Source: Tetrapyrgos nigripes
Taxonomy: Eukaryota; Basidiomycota; Agaricomycetes; Agaricales; Campanellaceae
Length of the DNA stretch: 64,000 bases
NCBI GenBank assembly: GCA_013368315.1
Contig: JAACJM010000060.1
Coordinates: forward strand, 62,001-126,000
Direction: 5' to 3'
A program made the position numbers and the translations under genes. Positions within the stretch are counted from its first letter, which is position 1. Each line of letters begins with the position of its first letter. Below the pieces are notes generated by a model, which saw only the letters and a program-made list of their open reading frames with translations, made no database searches and had not been told where the DNA came from. Below are positions 1 to 11,600 of this stretch, piece after piece.

Positions 1-1309
1 TATACTCCAACTCGTCGGATGCCTTCAACCCTGCAATGATTCCCGCTGTCTCACCGAGAATCCCTGTCAGGTGCCGTTTCGCGTCCTCCAAAATACTTTC
101 CAGATCGTTCGTCTGCATCTCTTTCTCTTCCCGGTATTCCACAGCATCCACAACCTGAGCAGCAAACTGAAACACCTGGTCATTCAGCGAGTTGACCAGT
201 TTGAGCACATCCGCTCCCGAAGACTCGTCAGAAGCCGCTAGGAAAGCTTTAGCGCTGGCAAGCTCCTTGGCTCTAGTTTCCGAAAGAGCCATAGCCGCAT
301 CTAGGGCGCCTCGTAACCTTTCCGTCTCAGCAACGTATTGCTTGTTGAGATTGGATAACCCGGCTATCTGGCCATTTGCCTCGTGGATAGTCCTCTGCCT
401 CATCTCCTGCTCTTGGCGCAACTTGTGTTCCAGAACCGCTTTTTCCTGTTCATCCTGAGCTCGTTGCTGTATGGCCTCTTCCAAATCTGCCTTGACCTGC
501 TTGACCTGCTGCTTCCATTTCTGCTTCTCATTATCGTATGTCTGTTTCAACAACTCTAGTTCCTTCTCCTTCTCTCTCTCCCTCTGCTTCTCCTTCAGCA
601 GTCGCAGTTCAGCAGAGGCGTCGTAAGTATAGCTTTCGCCGACTGAGCTAGTGTGTCCGTGCCCTTTGCTCTGACTGCGACCCAAATGATTATACGCTCT
701 AGTAGTGCTGGAGGAGGCACGCGATTCGGCCTTAGTATGTGCATGAGCATATTCGGGTTGCCTGGACGACGACGAGTTGGATTTGACTTTAGATGGGGAA
801 CGGGGAACGAAACGAGAAGACTGGTGTGAAATCCCAACTGCATTACCGTTGGTAGGGGTAGAAGTTGGTTTGGTACCAGTGGGAAATTGGGATTCTGAGC
901 TGACGTCCACCAAATAGGTATGCGGAGCTGCTGGATTGACAGCGGCATATTGCTCGGTAGGAGTATGATGGTTGGAGACTGCATGAGATTGTAAAGCGGC
1001 GGTAACAGAGGCATATGAAGGGTGGCTTTGTGGTGGTGGTCTTTGTTGCTGCTCTACATCTGAGACACCAACGCGACTAACAGGCTCGGCGTACAAAGGG
1101 GAGAGTTGCCCTTCTTGGAGCCATTGCGTGCTAGAATAACGTTTTCCGGTCTCAGACCCACTGCCAAACCTGCCAAACCAAGAGGTCCTTCGAGTGGGTT
1201 CAGTTTCTGAGTGTCTTCTTCTTGTAGTCGCCGTTGGCATGTCGGGCTTCTCAGAGTCGGACTTGAAGAACGACGGAACAGCGTTGCCCAATTTTTTCGC
1301 AAAATCCAT
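1..1309 (-). CDS. Coiled-coil protein with a conserved SGADV-type C-terminal domain (3' end outside window)
   Basis: The frame is open from an ATG at 1309 to the window edge (436 codons), so the C-terminus is missing. Residues 1-30 are a short leader (starts MDFAKKLGNAV). About 30-230 is a low-complexity Ser/Pro/His-rich stretch. About 230-360 is a charged coiled coil rich in Glu, Lys and Gln. Then comes a conserved segment with SGADVLKLVNSLNDQV followed by FAAQVVDA. The same segment occurs in the two genes at 16366-17596 and 18071-19872, so the three are paralogues. I know no function for the family; a scaffold or cytoskeletal role would be a guess from the coiled coil. No intron is needed in the visible part. 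High confidence that it is a gene, none about its role. Confidence 0.85.
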   Translation of the reverse strand, partial: MDFAKKLGNAVPSFFKSDSEKPDMPTATTRRRHSETEPTRRTSWFGRFGSGSETGKRYSSTQWLQEGQLSPLYAEPVSRVGVSDVEQQQRPPPQSHPSYASVTAALQSHAVSNHHTPTEQYAAVNPAAPHTYLVDVSSESQFPTGTKPTSTPTNGNAVGISHQSSRFVPRSPSKVKSNSSSSRQPEYAHAHTKAESRASSSTTRAYNHLGRSQSKGHGHTSSVGESYTYDASAELRLLKEKQREREKEKELELLKQTYDNEKQKWKQQVKQVKADLEEAIQQRAQDEQEKAVLEHKLRQEQEMRQRTIHEANGQIAGLSNLNKQYVAETERLRGALDAAMALSETRAKELASAKAFLAASDESSGADVLKLVNSLNDQVFQFAAQVVDAVEYREEKEMQTNDLESILEDAKRHLTGILGETAGIIAGLKASDELEY

Positions 1310-2158
1310 GGACAAGGAAGAGCGGACAGAAGGGAAATGAGCGAGCCTAGTGAAGGCGCTGGGGTGGTTCGTGAAAAACGCGACGACCTCGTGTTCTACA
1401 GTCCTGCTGCACCCAAATCACTCAAATGTCCTAGATCGAGAACAATAATGAAACATACCTCGCCGCTTCATCACCCCATACCTTTCTTCTCCACGCTAAA
1501 GAGCCACTTCTCAGCAACACAGCAGCGTCAAACCCTGCCTTCAATACAGATCGACGCGGTACTTCATAACCATGGTGTTACAAATGTGAAAGGAGTTGAT
1601 CTGCTTCACTTGTCAGTGCCGTTCATGAAGATAGATGTATACATACTTCTTGCTGTGCATAGCTCCAAATCACGATCACATATCAAACCAATATCAAACT
1701 CTTCACGTCGACCCGTTCCACTGGGTTGTGGGTGACAATTTGTAGGCACTAAACGAATGAATGACAGAAAGCAACCAAGACAAGAATGAGAGATATACTG
1801 TCAACGTCAGATCAAAGGCCTTGAGGAAACACTGGCTTACCTCCACCACAACTTCACTCCCACCCGCTCCAGTTTTTCAGTTTCTTTTCTCTAGATGCAC
1901 GAGGTTTTCAGTAGGTGTCAGAAGAAGAGACGGAAGGCTTGGGCGTGCATGATCCATGGCCTAGTAGTAGCCTGTAGCATGCCAGTGAAGTGATCCGAGG
2001 GTGAGGTCACGGTCATATGAACGTGACGGGACGTGAAGATTGAGTTAAATAGTAAAAGCCGGTACACATGGGTAGTAACACGTAAACCGGCGTAGTATTG
2101 TATACATAGTATGTATACACATATGCCACACCGGGCTATGATATTATTGATATGGTGT
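1310..2158. other. Intergenic: 5' region of the coiled-coil gene and 3' region of the carrier
   Basis: No convincing coding frame. It would hold the promoter of the minus-strand gene starting at 1309 and the 3' end of the carrier gene ending at 2159. A small near-palindrome (tatacatagtatgtata) lies near 2100. No clear TATA box was seen. Confidence 0.5.
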
Positions 2159-3758
2159 CTATACACCAGTAATTCCTGCTAGATATTCTGCAAACACGCT
2201 ATGAGCACGAAACATGGCTCAAGCCGACCGACGGAAGGATATCGTACCTCGGGTTATCTCAAACGCAGCAAAAGTACTGGCAGCTGCAGGGATACTGTAC
2301 AAATGGCATTAGTGATCAGCCAGAGTGTCTTCGGAAGTATGGCTTTGAGCTCTACCTTCGGAGTACTGGAGAGCCAGCAATTTATTAGCATGATATGAAC
2401 TATGCTGAAGAAACTGACTCGGACTTACATGACGGTGAAAGACCGTTAAACAGCCCTTTCCTGAAAGACAGCCTCCGGATTCAGACATAAGACCGGTATG
2501 TAACGCCCTAAAGACTCACATTCCCGATTCAGCTAGGATAGCCTTGAATTCCGCTGCAATATACTGAACTGGTGTACCAGTTGGGGGTATGGGGCGCAGT
2601 TGTATCCTTGACTTGATAACATCTAGCAAAAACAGTCAGCAGTGTAGAATCCCTCGTATCCAAAAGATTAAGGTCGTACCTAGAGGGTAGCATGAAAGCC
2701 AGTATGCAATCTGCGAACGAGGTAGAACCGTCAGTGCTGTCCTTTACAGCAGGACAAGACTGCTCACTCCGCCGGTAGAACCGCTCGCTAAGAGTGCCCA
2801 GATGGGAAGCTGTGAACCATATATCGCAGTAAACTTCCGTTTAGAGAATTCGTACGCTGACACTGATGAGCTTTAGGACAGAATGGGCAAGTCCAAGTGG
2901 TACCTGTGTAGAAACTGGAAGGTGGATTAGCATAGTCCAGGTATGAAAAACTTGGGACTCACCCTGCATATGCTGGAATCTCTCGTGCTACGGTGACCTA
3001 TTGAAGACCATCAGCATTGGCTGAAGATAAATCAAAGCAACGACATCACGCACCCAATATCCCCGCATGATACCTTTCCTGAAGCCCCAGTCCTTCCACA
3101 TCTCGCTAGCAATCGCGCTCAGCCGTTTGTCAGATGCACCGCCATACTGCCCTTGCATCCGAACCTTAAACATTTCCACTGCGAAAAAATCAGCACACGA
3201 CCAACTGGTGCACGAAGATAATGCGACAAACCCGGACTGGCTAGTATGGCATTTGCAGCGCCTGCCATTGAACCTGCTAATGCAGTTTCGGGTAGCGATA
3301 GTTGAGGATAAGGTGAGATTATCCTCTTCGAGATTCCGTAGGAGGCGAAGAGTAGGGAATTGACTCCAGCGATACCGATCAGTGGACTTAGCATTCCTAC
3401 GAACGTTTATGAATAGTTACTGGGCATCTGAAGAGGCTACACACCTTTGTACAATGCGAAAAACCCCTCTTTGCGTATAGTTTGGGAGACGATGTCCATG
3501 GGCCCTTTCTATTTGCTGATGAGGTCTCAGGCTTCATTTCGGATTATCCAGTCACTCACAAACATTCCCTCTAGAAGATAAAATCAAAAGATGAGTATAT
3601 TCTCCACAGCATCGCTGTCCAAAAGACGTACTCGGAGCAATCTGAGCACGAGTCTTGACCGTATCCAATGGTTGGCCAACCAGGACTTGAGCAGCGCCTC
3701 CGACGCTTCCTGCAATGAGTTCATTGATAGTTGCAAGTGAGTTGTTCTTGCTCGTCAT
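2159..3758 (-). CDS. Mitochondrial carrier protein (SLC25 family), 292 aa, 14 exons
   Basis: An inner-membrane solute carrier. Exons, 5' to 3': 3758-3632, 3570-3560, 3508-3445, 3396-3232, 3178-3054, 2997-2963, 2914-2904, 2856-2768, 2710-2680, 2622-2520, 2460-2429, 2365-2356, 2294-2248, 2187-2159. All introns are GT-AG and every phase joins, giving 292 residues, the usual size. The three carrier signatures are visible, one per repeat: PLDTVKTRAQ, PVEMFKVRMQ and PLDVIKSRIQ. Glycine-rich helices (AGSVGGAAQ, AGSMAGAAN, ASGSTGG) and WVTVAREIPAYAGFY fit the family. The second and third signatures look like the carnitine/amino-acid branch (CRC1/YMC type), but the substrate cannot be settled. Exons 2, 7 and 12 are only 11, 11 and 10 nt. 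The ends match the fold: an N-terminal MTSKNN and a C-terminal FEITRE helix. Confidence 0.9.
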
Positions 3759-5760
3759 CGTGTGCGACGTTGAGGACGATCATTGCGCCAAGGGATTGGA
3801 TGAGGACATTCTGACGCGATGCTCGGCTAAGTACGAGACACGTGGTTGCCCTCTCACTCCGGCCGCAGGTTCTTCAAAAGTCAAGCTCACCGCGCGAAGC
3901 AGGCTCGAAGGGACTTATCAAGGACCTGCACTTGCGCAATATCATGAATGGGTTCGGGATCACAATGTATTACACGTGTTGATGCCTTTTCGAATAGGTC
4001 TTCATTCATGTAGTATACTGTCGGACCACTTAGGCTTGAATACAAATTCCTATGGGCGCACTGAAGCAACTGAGGACAGCGGGAAAGGCACCAACAATTA
4101 GAAATAGAAATGCCTCCCCGAATCTTTCTTGTTCGGGTTTTCTGCAGGCTTGGTGTTACGCAAAATTCACTGAGTATCTACTAGCTCAGTTCTTCGAGTT
4201 ACAGGTCAAGATTAATACGTGCATCACGATAGGCTTGAGCTCTACATGGCCTCGTCATTCAGGATTTTTTCAGCCGGAGCCGTTCTTAAGATGTAGGATT
4301 GCTCTTCGAACGCCTGGCTTGGGTGAGAGTTTACTAAATAAAGCTAGAGCCTTCAATTCCGACTTGACTCAGACACTTATACTCCAACTCCCATCATCCT
4401 TCGTTTCGTCGAGCACTCGCAATTACTGGTATCTCTCTTTGATTGTCTTTAGAACGAAATGATTCTCGAAGTCGTTGGATAACCCGACTGGATGCGAATG
4501 GGTCATTACATGGGGAAGTACGAACCTGGAAAGCATATGGCTGTTGGAGAGAGGACGATCGTCAACCGTGATTCAAGTTATCTTCTGAACAGCTTATCCA
4601 TGGCAAACCAAAGACTGTACCAGATCGGTCTTCTCCTTCTCTGTCGCAACATTTACTTTATAATTCACGAGGTATCCGACATACAAAAATGACGACTTCT
4701 TTATCTCAGTACCCCCACTTGCCAAGATTGATGAGGCCACCATGCTCCTGCGTATCGGCCGTCTGAAAATGTCTCATACTGAGTCGCACTAAAATACTTC
4801 ATTAGAGAAGTTTACTTCTGCCAAACGAGGAATCTGTCCCTGAAGAGATTACAAAACTCTTCCGAACTTTTGTGCCATTAATTATGGACGTACGTTGTCA
4901 TATTCCATTCAACGTCTGAGTCGCTCATCATTGGGAGAATCGACTCATTGAAGTAGTTCGCCATCATCCTTGCGAAAAAGTTCGTCTCATGTAGTTGTTA
5001 GCATCATCAGCGGATACGACTTGGATCTGCCACATGGACCAACATCGTTATCCCGCATCCTCACATCTCAATGTCTTTGCATCCCTGCCAGCCCTGTCTC
5101 TTCGATCTGGTTGCCCGCTCTTTTGGACCGTGGATTGATTGCTCAACTTGAATCTCTCTACGTTTCTCATCATGATAACGGACTTAACCTATCTTAACCT
5201 ATCTGAGAGGCCTCTTATAGCTGCATTTGACCCTTTCTGAGTCTCGTATTGGGCTCAAACGGTCCCAGCTCCGTGTTGCATCTCGACTTACAGAAGGTGT
5301 CAGGCTTGTTGGTTTGGATATTCAGTTACAAAATGGTAACTGGGAGGTTGCCTTGGTCAGATTCGAGTTCAACCATGATCGAGTCGTCGAGCAGCCATGG
5401 GTGTTGAATCAGAACCGGAAGATTGTCCCGTACGTTGTGGCCTGTTTGAGGAGAATGAGAACCGGTGGAGAGAATCGGACACAGTATTGCCGCCTGGACT
5501 GCGTACAATGTATCTCCGTTGTAGGCATTCTACTTAAGGGCGTTGGCCAGGTAAGTGGTGATCCTTCAAAGACAATTCGAATACATTGATCGTAGGGTGT
5601 CTGTCTACAGCCTACTACAGGTCCATCGTTTCGGAAGACAGCGCCAGTGCAGAGATTTCCCACCTTCTAGCCAGACCGTGCTTGGCTGTCCCAGTAGACG
5701 CGTTCTTCTGGATCCAACGGCGCCAATCTTTTTTGAATAATTATCCTGGTAAGGCATTTC

Positions 5761-5964
5761 TCGAAACTACGAGCCCTTAGTTATTGACAAATAATATCGG
5801 TGCGAGCCACTGTATACAGCGGCAGGTACGAGTCCTCATCCCATTGCACAAAATGCAATAGACTCTGAAGAGGTAGATGTGGGTCATGGACTGGGCACTG
5901 GGCACTGGTCACTGGTTCGTTGCTCGACGAATCGAAACTATGAGCCCTTAGTTATTGACAAATA
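5761..5964. repeat. Direct repeat of 33 bp, two copies
   Basis: Copies at 5761-5793 and 5932-5964 differ by one base (c/t in gaaactacgagccctt versus gaaactatgagccctt). A small run of gggcactg units lies between them at about 5890-5916. Origin unknown; it could be the footprint of a small duplication. Confidence 0.7.
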
Positions 5965-6131
5965 TAGTCAGGCTGTACATGTATACCATTAGTCAATTTT
6001 GGGTATCATTCACGATTATTTTGTGCTATGTATGTTCTTGATGAATTGAATTCGAAGCCTTTCGCGCTCAGCAACAATTCGGATCAGGCATGATACACGA
6101 GTCATACTTACGCTGATCATTATGATGGAGA

Positions 6132-6262
6132 CACGCCGAAAGGACAAAAATATCCGCTCGACGGATAGATGACATTATTGTACTGATATAAGATGTATTC
6201 TGTACAAAAATGTGTTTCTGTACGCCTTTCTGCCGAGCGGATATTTTTGTATTTTCGGCGTG
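6132..6262. repeat. 131 bp hairpin-forming inverted repeat (MITE-like)
   Basis: Arms 6132-6160 and 6234-6262 are 29 bp inverted repeats with two mismatches (cacgccgaaa...atatccgctcg on the left, its complement on the right). The spacer is 73 bp. The size fits a small non-autonomous DNA element, but I could not see a clear target-site duplication, so a simple hairpin is not excluded. Confidence 0.55.
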
Positions 6263-8601
6263 AGAAGCAGCGAGCGCTCGACGCTCACAATTGTTTTGTT
6301 TTCGATATAATACTAGTATCTCTACCTCTATATGCCTGGCTATAGGACGCCGAGGGTTGGTGGGTAAGTATACGTGTAATATGATGACGCAGGAAGACGC
6401 GTCGACACCTGTGGCGCCATCAGCACTACCTTCAAGTTCATTAATACTATTAGACCGAGTTACTGCCAATTATCCTAGTGTTCATCGCTTTTATGTGGGT
6501 AGCGTTAGATTTAGACTACATACCTACTAGTAGATTTCACAAGACGCCGCCGGTATCGCATCCCGTATGCAGCGGCATTGCGGTTGTATCGGTCCATAGA
6601 CTCCGAGTCGGTCCCGTTGCACCTTCAAGTTTACACAGCCACTCACTCTATGTAGGACATCTCTGAGCAGTAATATAGAATTTGGACCTCAGAAGGCGTC
6701 GAGCGAAAATGGCTTAAGATGCCTTCCCAAAGTGAAAGGCAGAAATTCGGATCCGTCGGAGCCTCCAGTATCAGGATGCTCTAGAAAATTATGATGATAA
6801 TCTACCTTCCACATGAACATGTACTCTCGACCCCCGCATGTGGCTTCATGCGGCTGAGGAAGTGAAGTGCCTAGTAGTGCCTAGTCGGATCCGAATGTGC
6901 TCGCAATTTGCAAACCCCAGGTTCTGCGAATGAATTCTCCACGAGACTCTAGATTACATGGCTCTCCATGACCATCATGGTGGCTTTCACCTTCCTTCCA
7001 AGGCGGGATCGAGTAACCGGTAAAGAATATAAAGGTGATTTGAGTGAATCTAGGCAGATCTAGGCAACCTCAGGGCTTCTCAGGGTGACTGCGCTGGAAA
7101 TTTGGAAATTGTGTAGCAAAATACCTCTGAAGACACAACCCTGGCTTGAGTAGGCTTGACTCAGGACGGTTCTCAAACGGCCCTGGTGCAATTTTCATTC
7201 AATTTTGACATCCCTTATTCTGAGATTACGACCCTGATCGACAGTGCCTGTAGGGAACTTCGATTGAGAAAGAAGGAGGGGTTAACGGAAGAGAGCGGAA
7301 GCCGGTAGACTGGGACATAGATGGCTTCGTGGGCATACATATGTAGGAAGACGAAATGGATTCACGGTTTATGGTACGATAGGCTTGATCCTGTATCAGA
7401 CTTCTGAGGCCCGGGGTGAGGTAAGTCTATTATCGGTGGTTTCTTTGCGATTCCGTGCTGGCGCGCCGCGTCTGAATATGTTCTCTGAAAACTAAATCTG
7501 GAGATCTGTATTCTGTCGGATATAATGACTGAAGGAGTTGTTGAGACTTAGATATTGGCCGAATAAATGAAGAGAAAAGATCTGAAGATCTAGTGTAGAA
7601 CGCGACGCGTTTGATTGATGATCAAAGTCAGTCATGATCAAACTAGTCGATCAGACTAAATTTCTGGTGAGCCGACTTGTCAGTTGCAGGTGTGGCTTGA
7701 TAACTTCAAGTAGACAGACGGATAGGGAACGTGCGGTGCAGAAAAGTATAGAGGAAGGACGGGGTGTGAGTAAAAACGACAAAGGATCTGCTCGTGCTGA
7801 CAGCACATGAGGCGAAGTAGACAAATATAGACAAGGAAGCGGGAGAGGTTGTTGCATCAGCGCAGTATGGTGGCTTGTGAGCTAGGTCAAGTGTTTTGGG
7901 GTGCTTTCTGAGCTATTCGGATCAGCTAGACGACGAGGCTGCAGTAGATGAGAGCATCATGTAGACCGTTTTAGAATCATTTGATTTAGATTATTTTAAT
8001 CACTATACTCGCCATAGAAGTGACAAAGAACCAAGACGATAAGCATGAAAGGCCAGCTCTTGTCTGCAAGACTTCACAGCAAAACAAAGACGAAAACAGC
8101 AGTGGCCCGGACGTAGCGGAATGACTTGCAACCAAAAGACGCCGGAATGTCGAGACAGGCAATTATGGGTATGTCACCTCTGCCGTCATGAACGTAACTG
8201 TAGTATTTCGGTCTTCAAGCACCGCGTCTGAGAGACTTGGAAGTATTTGACCAGAAAAGACATTGTTGATTAAAAGGTCCCGAATAGTAGTAAAGGAAGA
8301 GGAGCAACGCGATGGGAGAAGAGCAAGCGTTTGCCGATATCAGAATTTGCAAGGGACAAACAAATTTAATTCGCCAGCAGCCGACGCGTCTCTGCTTCTC
8401 ACCTCCATGTCCTCCTCCTTATCATAGCCATTTCTCCCTCTTTTTACCTCCAAAACCCACTTTTCGCACTGGTAAAATCGTATCCAGAGCATCTGTCATC
8501 GGTTCTGACCTCTTTGTGCAGAGTCACGATCGTACGAGACCTGTACAAACAACCGAAACAATTCCTCCCAGCAGTTCATCTTTCCTTTGACTGGTATCCA
8601 T

Positions 8602-11600
8602 ATGGCCCCAAGAAAAGGTCCTTCCCTGACCCCGCAAGACCTGCCACCGTCGCCTTCAAGTGGCCAGCCTTTTCCACGTTCCAACTCGCCTTCCGGAGGA
8701 ATTACTCAATTCCTGTCCAAACCTGCAAAATGGTTTGGTAGAAGTGCTTCAAACCCGAAAATAACCACCGTCACCACTGATCTACCAAGACCGAGCAGTT
8801 CGTCGACGAGGAAGGTCAAAATATCGCGTCCGACAGATCCTAGACCAATTTTGGATGCATATGCTGGAGCACATGGCGCCAGGTGAGCGATATATTTTTT
8901 CGCGGAAGAGAGTTATTTGCCTTCTTGGTGACACACGCGTTGGCAAAAACTACTCTTTTTCTCTTATCAAACGTTTACAAAGAGTATGGGGTTGATTTCC
9001 ATCTTAGATCGGTACTTGACCTCAACGGACGCAATCCTTCCTCCATTGATCTCGGCTCTGCCTTTGCTTATGACCAAAATGCATCGAGTCCTACAACATC
9101 CCAAAGTGCTGGCGGCCTTGGCGACCTTCGGAACATTTCACGTCGTGGATGGTCCAAGTCTGCCGATGACCTTGTGCGGTTATCACCCATGGCTGTTGAA
9201 CCCACTATCGAGGAGAAGATAGCCCAGTACCGTAACCGTAGCAACAGCAACGGAAGTCTTCTATCTCCTAGCTCACCGACCATGGCTTCTCCAACGACCC
9301 CTAAGTCCCACACTCCCGCTGGTCAAGCCGTTGCAGCTCAGCCATTCCCGTCCATGGAATCGCCAGTCCGTTCACGGTTTCCTCCTACTTCAACGGCTCC
9401 CATGGTTTCAATCTCGATTTCTGCGCCTACGGTTGACGAAGCTTCCACGTCACCTTCTTCTACACCGGAACGCGTCCATACCCGTTCACACTCCTTCACC
9501 CCGAAATTATCCTCCAAATTATCCGCACCCCGATTCATTCCTCCCAGTCCCAAGCGTAAAGGTTCTGCTGGTTCTGAAATCGAGAGCAACTCCCCATCAT
9601 CGTCATCTCGGGGAGTTTTTTCCCTTTTCTTCCAAATCCCAACCTCCGCCTCCTGTCCCGCCTATCCCAGATTCACAACATCAGAACAGACTTACCACAG
9701 CCTTCCTTCAGCCTCCAGCCCTCAGAGGTTCTGGTGATAACGATGATTCCACGTCTTCTTCCAACCGAGATCTCAGACGCGCTTCTCAGATCGTGTACAA
9801 CTCTGGCTTTATCAACAAATTCCTCGACACGACGAGTACGAATCTACATCACGTCAATCTTGCTCCTATCAAGGCTTGGAAACCTTTCAAGCTCGAGCTG
9901 AAGGGGTCAAAATTGTATTTTTATAAACCACCTAGCGATAGGGCTAATGGGATAAAGGAACTGTTTCCTCCCGAGTTGGTTCCTGCTTCTGAACAAGACG
10001 AGGATGAGACACCTGACGTTGAAGAGGATGATCCATTTTTGAGTGGTGGTGGGGGTGGTAGTGGAAGGGGTAGGGCTGGAGCAGGACGGAGAGATGATCA
10101 GTTTGCGGGACGTAAGAAGAGGGCGTTCTGGGGCAGAAGGACCCATCCTGATCTTGTTAGAGACGCAGAAGGAAATATCGAGAAGGGAACGTTTGAGGCG
10201 TTGACGCATGAAGCCGTGTTTGGCACTACTTTTCTCCTCGAGGAGCAGGTTCAGGGAACAGGAGAGGCAGAAGTGGAAGCGGAAGGGCAGGAAGAGCGTC
10301 CTGTTGCAGATAACGAGAAGAAACAAAGTTGTCAAGAGGAACGTTGGAAAGACTTTGCCGCGTCTATCCTGCTTTGTATGCCCTACCTTGTCAATACTGC
10401 CAAGTTTGAGGGAGAGTTCGCTCGCTGTGGCGAATATCTTCTGTCTGGAGCAGATGACGAGACGAAAGAACGCGAACGAAGTCGACTTCGGTGGTTAGTT
10501 CGAGAATACCAGCGTTTTCACGGGAAACGGGTCAGCATCGCTGATTTGGGAGAGTCAGATGCCGACGTCGCAACTCAAGATGCACTTGCACCTCGTAAAT
10601 CCGCACTACCTGCCTCTTCGTCCACACAAGCCATTTTCAACCCAACACCGACTACCTCACCTAATCTGGGCATGTTCTCGCCGAGACCTGGTGGACCATC
10701 AGACAACTCAATATCATTAATGGACTCTTTCGGCAACGGTGCTACTCCCACTCTTTCGCCTACCAAAGGTCATTTCGACGCCGATCCTGGACGTAAACTC
10801 AATGGTGCCTTGATATCCCCAAAAACTGCTTCAACGGCATCGTTACCCTCATGGGCCGGTGCTCTGGACAGGGAAGGTCTGTCTCGAGATGTGTTCCTCC
10901 TCATCGAACACAAAGTTCTCGCCAAAAGTCTGGGGATGTTTCATTCTAGCGTCTTGCAACAGTTTCCCGAAAACCTTACCGCCGACTTTGTCTTCAGCGA
11001 GGCTGACTCTGCTGAGACTGGCCCGTCGTCATCATCGTCCACTTCGCATTCCTCAGCATATTCTGCCTTGTTCGGTTCCGATGACCAACCTCATTGGCTT
11101 ACAAAGCTGCTTTTACTGCAGATTCTAGGCGCAGATACGTCAACTGGTCTCACCAGCGTCACTTCCAACTCCAACATCAACCTCACCTCTCCTGGTCGTA
11201 ACAGAGGAGACGCGACGGCAACGTCTTCTTCGGCACAACCTCAATCCCGACAACACCCACTCCAACACTCCCGGTCGGAACTTATTGCTTCATGGATCCG
11301 AGTGGGCGAGATATGTCGAGTGAGTGGGGATGGATGTTCATGGCAAGCTATAATGCAAGCTATATGCTCAGCACCTATAGCGAGGCTAGAGAAAATTTGG
11401 AAAAAGGTGGACCCTGCCGCAATTGCTACTGTGGAGTCTTGGGTGCAGGTTGGTGCGGAGGGCGAGTCGGTCGGGGTCAAGGAACCGAGGATAACGCCTT
11501 GGGGTGGGGATATCCGGAATTTGGTAAGAGATGAGATGGCGAAGGTTGTCTCAGGAGAGATGTTGAGTCTTGCACCGATTGAGAAGGCGAAGAACTTGTT

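Larger units (their letters stand above)
3759..8601. other. Gene-poor 4.8 kb stretch; possible decayed or unrecognised multi-exon gene at about 4050-5600
   Basis: No complete gene can be built. Short coding-like runs on plus occur at about 4052-4205, 4826-4900 (contains EESVPEEITKLFRTFVPLIM), 4960-5190 (contains DLDLPHGPTSLSRILTS) and 5230-5470. They are in different frames with no clean splice joints, so they could be exons of a gene I do not recognise or a decayed one. The rest holds a 33 bp direct repeat (5761-5964), an inverted repeat (6132-6262) and, from about 6300 to 8600, nothing recognisable apart from the presumed promoter of the gene starting at 8602. Confidence 0.4.

Noticed and set aside
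1211..1735. 174-codon plus-strand frame
   Set aside because: It overlaps the start and promoter of the minus-strand coiled-coil gene, has no domain-like content and is partly its antisense shadow.
7440..7680. Cluster of gatc-rich palindromes as regulatory site
   Set aside because: Scattered short palindromes (agatct, gatcaaag) without regular spacing; likely chance.
8312..8590. Possible upstream exon or small gene before the BEM2-like gene
   Set aside because: It ends before the ATG at 8602, has no splice joint into it and looks like pyrimidine-rich 5' leader.
9331..9670. Reading the 807-codon frame upstream of 9671 as the real BEM2-like N-terminus
   Set aside because: Upstream of 9556 the other frame continues in phase from exons 1 and 2 and has a normal Ser/Pro-rich composition; the 807-codon frame there is full of rare His/Arg runs.
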